Source: Gemmatimonadota bacterium
Lineage (GTDB): Bacteria; Gemmatimonadota; Gemmatimonadetes; Longimicrobiales; Gaopeijiaceae
NCBI GenBank assembly: GCA_022823365.1
Contig: JAJDXG010000048.1
Span: 1 to 58,826 of the forward strand
Direction: 5' to 3'
DNA: 58,826 bases
Shown: piece after piece, positions 52,598 through 58,826 of the stretch
How positions within the stretch are numbered: position 1 is the stretch's first letter
How the letters are laid out: each line of letters opens with the position of its first letter
Translations under genes and position numbers: made by a program
Notes under the pieces: generated by a model
The model's database searches: none
What the model saw: only the letters and a program-made list of their open reading frames with translations
What the model was told of the DNA's origin: nothing

Positions 52598-53341
52598 CTA
52601 CCCCCCGCCGGCCAGATAGTCGAGCATGGCCGCGATGCTCGACTCGGCGGCGTCGCGCAGCCTGGGCGGCAGGTCGTCTCCGTAGATTGTCGTCACCAGT
52701 TGCGCCGGCGTCGCGGCGGGGTGATCGCGCTGCGCCTGCTCCGCCTGTTCGATGCGGGCGAGGCGATGTTCGCGGTAGGCGGCGAGCGTTCCCGGCACAT
52801 CCTCGATCGGAGGCCCGTGCGCCGAGTAGATCACCCCGGGCGCCAGAGCCTCGATCCGATCCAGCGACCCCAGGTAGTCGCGCACGCACCCCGGATACTC
52901 CCCCACCCAGGTGGTGCTCCCCTCGCCGAGCATCAGGTCGCCCGCAAACAGGGCTCGGGCGCGCGGCCACCAGAAACACAGGTGCTCGGCGCAGTGCCCT
53001 GGCGTGTCCACGGCGACGAGCTCGCCCTGGTCTGTCTCCACGACATCCCCTTCGGCGAGCGGCTCATCCGCATCGCGACACGGCCCGAGCAAGGGAGCTC
53101 CCAGCGCATCCGCCAGGGCGCGGGCGCAACCGGAGTGGTCGGCATGGTCGTGGGTCACCAGCACGACGACCCGGCGCGCACCCGCCACCGCGGCCCGGAG
53201 CGCACGGAGGTGATCCGCATCGTCAGGGCCCGGATCGATTACCGCCGCGACTTCCTGCCCGACGATGTGCGTCCGGGTGCCGTCGAGGGTGAACGGCCCC
53301 GGATTGGCTGCCGTGAAGACGCGGAGGCCAGAGCGGGTCAT
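52598..53341 (-). CDS. Metallo-beta-lactamase-fold hydrolase (LACTB2-like)
   Basis: 247 residues with no signal. Metal-binding motifs THDHADHSG (HxHxDH), DTPGHCAEHL, AGDLML and SAHGPPI in the usual order; the C-terminal helical segment (REHRLARIEQAEQA) is that of the LACTB2/flavoprotein-like subgroup, some of which are endoribonucleases or thioesterases. Cytoplasmic hydrolase of unknown substrate. Between the GAF protein gene and glcD, with gaps of 61 and 81 nt, all on the minus strand. Confidence 0.9.
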   Translation of the reverse strand: MTRSGLRVFTAANPGPFTLDGTRTHIVGQEVAAVIDPGPDDADHLRALRAAVAGARRVVVLVTHDHADHSGCARALADALGAPLLGPCRDADEPLAEGDVVETDQGELVAVDTPGHCAEHLCFWWPRARALFAGDLMLGEGSTTWVGEYPGCVRDYLGSLDRIEALAPGVIYSAHGPPIEDVPGTLAAYREHRLARIEQAEQAQRDHPAATPAQLVTTIYGDDLPPRLRDAAESSIAAMLDYLAGGG

Positions 53342-53402
53342 GGCGCGCGCGGATCGGTCCCGCCCACGGTCATGCCCGGGACAGCTCGATGGGCGCTGTC
53401 TG

Positions 53403-53870
53403 CTAGCGCCGCTCGTGCACGAACTGCTCGGCGAGCTTGTCGGCGATCATCTGCACGGCCAGCTCGTCGTCGTCGCTGAAGGCGGCCGGCGTGCGGCTGT
53501 CGATGTCGATCTGCCCGAAGATCTCCTTGCCCGCCCGGATCAGAACCACGAGTTCCGACTTCACGCTGGGGTTGCACGAGAGGTAGTTGTCGACCGCGCC
53601 CACGTCGGGCACGTTCTGGTTCTTGCCGGTCGCCACCGCGGTGCCGCACACCCCCGTGCCCACGGGAATCTTCGCGTGCTCGGTGCTGGCTCCGATGTAG
53701 TTGTGGAGCCAGAGTTCATCCCCTTCCTCGCCCAGCAGATAGACGCCCACCCAGTCGAAGTTGTCGGTCCGGGACAGTCCCCGAACCGCGTGACGCAGAA
53801 GGGCATCCGACAGATAGCCCTGCTCTCTCAGGCGCTGAAGGTCGCCGAGCAATTCAACGGTGTTCACCAT
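53403..53870 (-). CDS. GAF-domain protein, free methionine-R-sulfoxide reductase-like
   Basis: 155 residues, a single GAF domain matching E. coli MsrC (fRMsr): DWVGVYLLGEEGDELWL, KIPVGTGVCGTAVATGK, VPDVGAVDNYLSCNPSVKSE and FGQIDIDS. Of the three redox cysteines of MsrC, the equivalents of Cys94 (GVCG) and Cys118 (LSC) are present, but that of Cys84 is His (EHAKIP). So the catalytic Cys and one resolving Cys remain. It would reduce free methionine-R-sulfoxide. Start ATG at 53870. The 111-nt spacer to the MscS gene shows no strong feature. Confidence 0.82.
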   Translation of the reverse strand: MVNTVELLGDLQRLREQGYLSDALLRHAVRGLSRTDNFDWVGVYLLGEEGDELWLHNYIGASTEHAKIPVGTGVCGTAVATGKNQNVPDVGAVDNYLSCNPSVKSELVVLIRAGKEIFGQIDIDSRTPAAFSDDDELAVQMIADKLAEQFVHERR

Positions 53871-53981
53871 GTTGTCGATCTTCTCCGTGGTGCGGCGCCT
53901 CGGGCCCCGCCGGTTCCTGGTTGCCCCGCCGTCCCCATCCCCGTCATCCCCAAGATGAAAGGTAACGCGATCGAGCGCACG

Positions 53982-55241
53982 TCACGCGCGATCCGCGATT
54001 GCCTCCGCGAAGTCCGACCCGCTGGGTTCCTGGAACGCCCTCAGCCCGAACTCCGGCAGAATCGCGATCAGATGATCGAAGAGGTCGGCCTGGAGCCCCT
54101 CGTAGTTCGTCCACGAGGTGTCGCTCGAGAAGCAGTAGATTTCGATGGGCACGCCTTGAGGCCCGGGCGCGAGCTGCCGCGCCAGCACCGTCATCTCCTG
54201 ACTGATGCGGGAGTTGGCCTTCAGGTAGTGGAGGACGTACAAGCGGAACGTTCCGAGGTTCGTCAGCCGCCGGATCTCCGGGATGATGCCGGGATCGCCC
54301 TGGGCCTTGGCGGCGTTGTAGCTCTCGATCTTGTCGCGCGCCTCGGCCATGTACTCGCGCAGCGTTTCGTAGCGCGACAGGCGCTCGATTTCGTCGTCGC
54401 TCAGGAAGCGCACCGAATTCATGTCGATGCGCAGCGACCGCTTGATGCGCCGTCCCCCGGACTCCGTCATCCCGCGCCAGTTCTTGAAGGACTCGCTGAT
54501 GAACTTGTGGGTCGGGATGGTGGAGATGGTCTTGTCCCAGTTCTGGATCTTGACCGTGTGCAGCGCGATCTCGATGACGTCCCCGTCGGTGTTGGCCTGC
54601 GGCATCGACACCCAGTCGCCGATGCGGATCATGTCGTTGGACATGATCTGGATGCTGGCCACCAGCGACAGGATGGTGTCGCGGAAGATGAGCATGAGGA
54701 CGGCGGTGAGCGCGCCGATCCCGGAGAGGAAGACCAGGGGGCTCTGGTTCGCCAGGATCGCGATGGCGACGACGCCGGCCCCAAGGTAGGCCAGCAGGCT
54801 CACGCCCTGCAGGTAGCCCTTGATCGGCCGCGAGCGAGACTGCTCGAAGGCCTCCACGTAGATGTCGTTGACGGCGTCGAGGAAGGCGCTGAACGCCGCG
54901 GCCGCCGCCATCACGATGACGGCCGCCGAAAGACGGCGCGCGAACGTCCAGGCCAGAATGAGCCCTGCAGGTTCGGTTCCGGTGGCCGCCTCGAGGGGCG
55001 TCACCCCCAGCACCGGCCCGATCCCGTAGTAGACGATGGCGGCGGGCACGATGTGGGCGAGGCGGGCGAAGACCTTGCGCTCGATGACGCGGTCGTCCCA
55101 CGAGGAGCGGGTCCGGGGCGCAACCCGCCGGATTACGCCGTGGACGATTCGAGTGGTCACCCAGTCGGCGATCCACGCCGCGGCGACGAGGATCACGAGA
55201 CCGGCGACCAGGCTGAGCCAGTTGTCGGGAAGGAAGGGCAT
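53982..55241 (-). CDS. MscS-family mechanosensitive channel (YbdG/MscM-like)
   Basis: 419 residues with about five membrane helices (1-190) and the MscS pore/beta domain: LIFRDTILSLVASIQIMSND, IGDWVSMPQANTDGDVIEI, TIPTHKFISESFKNW. The C-terminal cytosolic domain with RIDMNSVRFLSDDEIERL and YCFSSDTSWTNYEGLQAD matches E. coli YbdG. Releases solutes on osmotic down-shock. ATG at 55241. Followed by the fRMsr-like gene. Confidence 0.92.
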   Translation of the reverse strand: MPFLPDNWLSLVAGLVILVAAAWIADWVTTRIVHGVIRRVAPRTRSSWDDRVIERKVFARLAHIVPAAIVYYGIGPVLGVTPLEAATGTEPAGLILAWTFARRLSAAVIVMAAAAAFSAFLDAVNDIYVEAFEQSRSRPIKGYLQGVSLLAYLGAGVVAIAILANQSPLVFLSGIGALTAVLMLIFRDTILSLVASIQIMSNDMIRIGDWVSMPQANTDGDVIEIALHTVKIQNWDKTISTIPTHKFISESFKNWRGMTESGGRRIKRSLRIDMNSVRFLSDDEIERLSRYETLREYMAEARDKIESYNAAKAQGDPGIIPEIRRLTNLGTFRLYVLHYLKANSRISQEMTVLARQLAPGPQGVPIEIYCFSSDTSWTNYEGLQADLFDHLIAILPEFGLRAFQEPSGSDFAEAIADRA

Positions 55242-55269
55242 GGGTTGGGTCTCCCGGCTCGCGCGCGAG

Positions 55270-55332
55270 CTAGATTTTGTTGCGCAGCCAGTCCAGGACG
55301 AGGCGCAAGACGTACCTGAGAATCCGCATCAT
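55270..55332 (-). CDS. Possible 20-residue peptide
   Basis: ATG-ATG start encoding MMRILRYVLRLVLDWLRNKI, a short basic, hydrophobic, amphipathic peptide, 28 nt upstream of the MscS start. No ribosome site better than GGAC. It may be a leader peptide or chance. Confidence 0.2.
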   Translation of the reverse strand: MMRILRYVLRLVLDWLRNKI

Positions 55333-55423
55333 GGCGGGGCCGTCCTTATTTGGTTTCGAGCATCAACTGCCGGATACCGGCATCACGATAAGGACGTGTA
55401 CGGAGGAAGGAGGGTCAAGGGTT

Positions 55424-56650
55424 TTACCGGAGGAAGCAGGGCTCGGCGTCGGCCGCGGCCTCGGGATGGATGATGCGCTGGACCAGCCCTCCCGAACCGT
55501 CGTCCTGCCACTGCACCTGCAGCGCCGTCAGGACGCGTTGCCCGCCGGCCTGGCTGGTCCCCAGAGAGTAGACGCCGTAGGGGCCGAGCACGGTCTCGGT
55601 GGACGCCGAGAACAGGTAATCCCGGACCGCAGCCGAATCGAGTTCTCCCGTTGCCGTCGGCGTGGCCTCGATGGCTTCGGCCAGGAGTTCCACGGCTCCG
55701 AATGCGCCCGCCGCGTGATAGCCCGGGTCCGATCCGTGCGCCTGCCGGTAGCGCCGAACGAAGGTCTCGCTGTCGGCGATGTGTCCCGAGGTGCGCACCG
55801 CCGGGATCCACGACGCGGCGGCGGTCATGCAGCGAGCCAGATCGCCGACATCCTGCGGGAACCTCGGGTCGGCCGGGCCAAGGGAGAGATTCACCATGAG
55901 CGGGGCGTAATCCGCCGCCAGTGCCCGCGTGAAGGCGACCGCGTCGTCGTAGTAGCCGCCGCCGATGAAGAGATCGGCCCCGGCGCCGCGCGCGGCCGAC
56001 ACCAGCCCCGCATGGTCCGCTCCGCCGACGGGGTAGGAGCGATCCAGCGCGGTGATCAGCCCGAGGGCTCCCGCCGCTTCCCTTACGCCCTCCGCCAGCG
56101 AGGCGGGAAACGGGCTGTCCTCGTAGATCAACGCGACCGTGCGGGCGCCGTGGCGCGCGGCCACCTCGACCGCGCCCCTCAGGCGGGCCGGCCCCGGGTC
56201 GAGCATCTGCACGCTCCAGCGGCGCCCCCGGTCGGACCACACCCCGGGGGCCGACGCCATCGGCGCGATGAGCGGCCAGCCCGCGGCCTCGGTTACCGCC
56301 AGCACGGCCTCGGTAATCGGGGTGCTGAAGGGACCCAGCAGCGCGTCGATGGAGTCGGAGGCCATGAACTCCTCGTACAGGCGGGCCGCGGTCGCCGGGT
56401 CGCTCCCGTCGTCCCGGGTCACCAGGCGCACTTCTTTGCCGGCGAGGCCGCCCATTTCGTTCAACATCTCCACGCCGAGACGGTAGCCCCGGCCCATCTC
56501 ACCGGCCGACTGGGTGCGGATCCCGGTTTCGGAGACCGTCGCCGCGATCGTGATGAGCTCGGGTTCGTCCGATGGGGCCACAGCGTCGCGGCAGCCCGCC
56601 ACGCTCAACACCATCACCCAGAACACCACGAGGTTCCGTGTACTCCGCAC
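55424..56650 (-). CDS. Branched-chain amino-acid type ABC substrate-binding lipoprotein (orphan)
   Basis: 408 residues from a GTG at 56650 (AAGGAGAAGAGG upstream); a frame to 56698 is open but lacks a signal. Lipobox SVAGC. Periplasmic-binding fold 6 (LivJ-like): GRGYRLGVEMLNEMGGLAG, EVRLVTRDDGSDPATAARL, LLGPFSTPITEAVLAVTEAAG, ARTVALIYEDSPF. It binds an amino acid, amide or small acid. No permease or ATPase gene is adjacent, so it is either a solitary receptor or works with a distant transporter. An AT-rich promoter-like region lies upstream. Confidence 0.88.
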   Translation of the reverse strand: MRSTRNLVVFWVMVLSVAGCRDAVAPSDEPELITIAATVSETGIRTQSAGEMGRGYRLGVEMLNEMGGLAGKEVRLVTRDDGSDPATAARLYEEFMASDSIDALLGPFSTPITEAVLAVTEAAGWPLIAPMASAPGVWSDRGRRWSVQMLDPGPARLRGAVEVAARHGARTVALIYEDSPFPASLAEGVREAAGALGLITALDRSYPVGGADHAGLVSAARGAGADLFIGGGYYDDAVAFTRALAADYAPLMVNLSLGPADPRFPQDVGDLARCMTAAASWIPAVRTSGHIADSETFVRRYRQAHGSDPGYHAAGAFGAVELLAEAIEATPTATGELDSAAVRDYLFSASTETVLGPYGVYSLGTSQAGGQRVLTALQVQWQDDGSGGLVQRIIHPEAAADAEPCFLR

Positions 56651-56706
56651 TTGTCCTCTTCTCCTTGACTCAGCTGCGGACACACAGCCTTGCGTCATTT
56701 ACGGCG

Positions 56707-56734
56707 AATATGGCGACAAAACGGCGATGATCAA
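56707..56734 (-). promoter_or_regulatory. Possible sigma-70-type promoter for the binding lipoprotein
   Basis: On the minus strand TTGATC (56734-56729) and CATATT (56712-56707) are 16 nt apart in the only AT-rich part of the 215-bp spacer, 57 nt upstream of the start codon. The match to consensus is partial. Confidence 0.3.
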
Positions 56735-56766
56735 GGTCAGAATCCGCCCCCGGCGGCATTCGATGT

Positions 56767-56781
56767 CCGGCCACAGGCCGG
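56767..56781. terminator. Hairpin CCGGCC-ACA-GGCCGG
   Basis: Perfect 6-bp GC stem in the spacer downstream of the M56 sensor gene and upstream of the binding-lipoprotein promoter. Terminator-like, no T-run. Confidence 0.4.
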
Positions 56782-56823
56782 TCGGAGCAAGGAACCCGCC
56801 CATGGGTCGGATGACGTGAGAAG

Positions 56824-56840
56824 CGGCCGGAACTCGGCCG
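56824..56840. terminator. Hairpin CGGCCG-GAACT-CGGCCG after the M56 gene
   Basis: 6-bp GC stem with a 5-nt loop, 25 nt beyond the stop codon of the M56 sensor gene; the likely transcription end. Confidence 0.4.
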
Positions 56841-56865
56841 TTGGATGTATCGGAGTAGCGCCGTG

Positions 56866-58826
56866 CTATCCGATCAGCGCGCGCAGGGCGGCGATCTCGT
56901 CCTGGATCGAGCGCTCGATTTCGTCGGTGCGGCGGTCGGCGTCGAGTTCCTCGATCTGCGCTTCGATTTCGCGGATCTTGCCGGCCAGATCGTATTCCTC
57001 GATCTGCGCCTCGATCCCGGCCACCTTGCCGTCGAGGTCGTACTCCTCGATCTGCGCTTCCATGGCGGCTACCCGTCCCGCCAGATCGTACTCCTCGATT
57101 TCCTCTTCGATCTCCTGCATCCTCTCGCGGGCAAGGGCGGCCGCCTCCTGCTCGAGTTCGTCCCGCCGGGCGGCCAGATCACGCTCGATCTGCTGCAGGT
57201 CGTCCGCCACGGTAGTCCAGTCATCGGCCGCCGCGGAGAGGGTTTCCGACAATTCCGCCAGGTCGGCCATCGTTTCCTGCATCTCGGGCGTTTGCAGGGC
57301 CGTCTCCAGGGCCTCGGCCGCCGCCCGCATTGCCTCCGCCATGTCGCCTGTTCCCGATGCCTGCCTGGCTGTCTCGATTGCTTCCCGGGCGTCGACGCGT
57401 TCGAGGGACGCGCGCGCGGACTCCAGCGCCATCTGCACCTCGGTCGTGGCCAGCGCCTGCCGGGCGGTCTCCACTGCTTCTCTCACTCTGTCGGCGAGCG
57501 TCGTCATCGCGTGCCGGTTGGCAATGAGTTCCACTTGCGCGGACAGCCGGCCCATCACCCTGGCGACCTGTGCCGGTGGCGAATTCACCTGCCCGCGCAG
57601 GCCGGCGACGTGCCCTCGGTGTCCGGCGACTTCTCCGCGCAGCGTGGCGACAAGCCCCCGATGGGTCGCGATTTCCCCGCGCAATGTGGCGACGTGCCCC
57701 CGGTGGGTGGCAATCGCTCCGCGCAGCGTGGCGACATGTCCTCTGTGGGCGGCCATCTCCCCGCGCAGACTGGCTTCCTCGCCGCGGATTTCCTGCACAT
57801 CCAGGTACCCGTTCATCACCGTCAGCATCAGGTCGCGCCATTCCCCGGCCTCGCCGTCAAAGGCCTGAGAGCGGCCATCGATGCTCCAGTCATACTCCAG
57901 GCCGCCGGGTCCGGGAGTGATCACCAGGCGGTGCAGTCGCTCCGCCTGCGACTCGAGCACCAGCCAACTGTCGTCATCCATGTTCTGGATGGCGGTGCCA
58001 TCCGACGCCATCTCGACGTTGCCGTGGTTGCGCATGCACAGGCGCATGCCGTCCACGCGGCGTTGCAGGGTCCATTCGCCGGCCCGCCGCATGACGCCGT
58101 TCCCGCTTCCGGGGTTGCACTCTAGCGCCTGGCGGCTGGCGTCTTGCGAGCCCTCGGGCGCGGGGGGCGCCGGGTCCGGCGCCGAAGCCGGCTCCGACGG
58201 GAACTCTGACGCGGGAATCGGCTCGGGCGCCGGACTCACCGCCGCCGTCGGCTCTGGTGAGGGAGCAGAGATCTCGCGGTCCTGCGCCTCCACCTCGCCC
58301 GGGACTATCGCCTGGTCGCGGGGAGCGGGCTGTGCGTCCGGATCCCTGGGGACGGGATTGGCGCAGGCGATGAGCGTGCCGGCCACGCCGATTCCCGCCA
58401 GTGCGGCGATGGTGCGGGCGAGCGAATAGCGGGGGCGATGCCGCTTGAGGATGGACATGATTCGTTTCTCCAGTTGCGAGCGCTGCACCATGGGGAGGGC
58501 CAGTACGGCCCGACCGCCCGTCGTCCCGGACGCGAGCGAGAACAGGTGTCGGGCATATTCCGAGGGACGCGTGCCGAGTTCGAGCACCTCCTCGTCGCAC
58601 GATCGCTCGGCGGCGATGGTGGCAGCCCGCCACGCCGGCCAGCTGAGGGGGTGGAACCAGTAGAGCGCCACGACGGCGCGGCCGACGACCTGACGGAGCG
58701 CGTCCCGGCGTCGGACGTGGACCATTTCGTGGGCCAGCACCACTGCACGCCGCTCCGGCGACCAGCCTTCCGCGTCGGACGGCAGCAGGATCACCGGCCT
58801 CCATGGACCACCCGCCATCGGCGTGG
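56866..58826 (-). CDS. M56 (BlaR1/MecR1-like) membrane metallopeptidase sensor with long repeat tail (5' end cut)
   Basis: About 652 residues are visible; the N-terminus, with its first membrane helices, lies beyond the window. Peptidase M56 motifs: zinc HExxH in VLAHEMVHVRRRD and the third ligand region AERSCDEEVLELG. A membrane helix (TIAALAGIGVAGTLIAC) leads to an exported segment rich in Pro/Glu/Ala, a conserved-looking Cys-containing region (ALECNPGSGNG, MRLCMRNHGN), four 14-residue repeats (LRGEIATHRGHVAT type), an Ala/Glu helical region and four 16-residue repeats (EEYDLAGKIREIEAQI type) that suggest a coiled coil. Numbers are relative to an in-frame ATG at 58818. BlaR1 relatives sense cell-wall signals and cleave a BlaI repressor; none is in view. 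Confidence 0.85.
   Translation of the reverse strand, partial: TPMAGGPWRPVILLPSDAEGWSPERRAVVLAHEMVHVRRRDALRQVVGRAVVALYWFHPLSWPAWRAATIAAERSCDEEVLELGTRPSEYARHLFSLASGTTGGRAVLALPMVQRSQLEKRIMSILKRHRPRYSLARTIAALAGIGVAGTLIACANPVPRDPDAQPAPRDQAIVPGEVEAQDREISAPSPEPTAAVSPAPEPIPASEFPSEPASAPDPAPPAPEGSQDASRQALECNPGSGNGVMRRAGEWTLQRRVDGMRLCMRNHGNVEMASDGTAIQNMDDDSWLVLESQAERLHRLVITPGPGGLEYDWSIDGRSQAFDGEAGEWRDLMLTVMNGYLDVQEIRGEEASLRGEMAAHRGHVATLRGAIATHRGHVATLRGEIATHRGLVATLRGEVAGHRGHVAGLRGQVNSPPAQVARVMGRLSAQVELIANRHAMTTLADRVREAVETARQALATTEVQMALESARASLERVDAREAIETARQASGTGDMAEAMRAAAEALETALQTPEMQETMADLAELSETLSAAADDWTTVADDLQQIERDLAARRDELEQEAAALARERMQEIEEEIEEYDLAGRVAAMEAQIEEYDLDGKVAGIEAQIEEYDLAGKIREIEAQIEELDADRRTDEIERSIQDEIAALRALIG
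56905..57096 (-). repeat. Four 48-bp coding repeats (16-residue coiled-coil units)
   Basis: Units starting at 57096, 57048, 57000 and 56952 encode EEYDLAGRVAAMEAQI, EEYDLDGKVAGIEAQI, EEYDLAGKIREIEAQI and a degenerate copy. Acidic/hydrophobic periodicity fits a helical rod. Confidence 0.85.
57592..57768 (-). repeat. Four 42-bp coding repeats (14-residue HRG units)
   Basis: Units starting at 57768, 57726, 57684 and 57642, plus a final LRG, encode LRG-x3-A-x-HRG-x-VA-x. Each is rich in Arg and His in a protein that is otherwise acidic. Confidence 0.85.

Noticed and set aside
57592..57768. CRISPR-like array
   Set aside because: The 42-bp units are contiguous without unique spacers and are in-frame coding repeats.

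Overview
This 58.8 kb window is a dense, high-GC bacterial chromosome segment with about 43 protein genes and no recognisable rRNA, tRNA, IS or CRISPR. Nearly every product carries a Sec, Tat or lipoprotein signal. The mix resembles Gemmatimonadota-type heterotrophs: secreted S9, M14 and S45 hydrolases, propeller-amidohydrolase fusions, a GMC oxidoreductase with a subunit-3 partner, creatininase-like proteins, exported amidases and LVIVD/YncE propellers. The lineage is an inference from gene content, since the window has no phylogenetic marker.

Layout. 1-3231 (minus): a ZnuD-like TonB receptor between a small Cys/His secreted protein and an acidic lipoprotein, probably metal uptake. 3402-7806: a single-domain creatininase-like protein, an exported amidase and a two-domain creatininase fusion. 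7942-13144: amine oxidase, propeller-amidohydrolase, YdeI-like protein. 13188-16498: GMC dehydrogenase with its subunit 3, divergent from a Tat-exported sugar-isomerase-like TIM barrel. 16598-22870: DUF4143 ATPase with an operator-like inverted repeat over its start codon, 2-hydroxyacid dehydrogenase, M14 peptidase, ketopantoate-reductase-like protein. 22967-32970 (minus): S9 peptidase, ALDH1L1-like formyl hydrolase, rhodanese, DUF481 barrel, LVIVD propeller, YncE propeller and DUF2723 membrane protein, mostly tightly packed. 33128-41105: lipoproteins, second amidase, beta-hydroxyacid dehydrogenase, penicillin acylase, Tat-exported epimerase. 41288-43020: a MerB homologue overlapping an S51-type lipoprotein peptidase. 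43053-48449: class III aminotransferase with MmsA, and a DPP-IV-like peptidase. 48454-53870: TlpA/CcdA pair, GlcE/GlcD, a metallo-beta-lactamase-fold hydrolase and an fRMsr-like GAF protein. 53982-58826: MscS channel, orphan binding lipoprotein, and an M56 sensor cut by the window end.

The most notable observation is at 41288-41971. An organomercurial lyase (MerB) homologue has an in-frame UGA exactly at the codon for the second catalytic cysteine (Cys159 of the E. coli enzyme). The frame stays open and MerB-like for 75 more codons. The UGA is followed by a hairpin with a bulged U and a GGUC apical loop, 19 nt downstream, closely matching the bacterial SECIS layout of fdhF. I read it as a candidate selenocysteine-containing MerB.

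Other points of interest are the altered metal ligands shared by all three creatininase-like domains, the free-standing ALDH1L1-type hydrolase domain, the GlcD/GlcE pair without GlcF, and the repeat-rich C-terminus of the M56 sensor.
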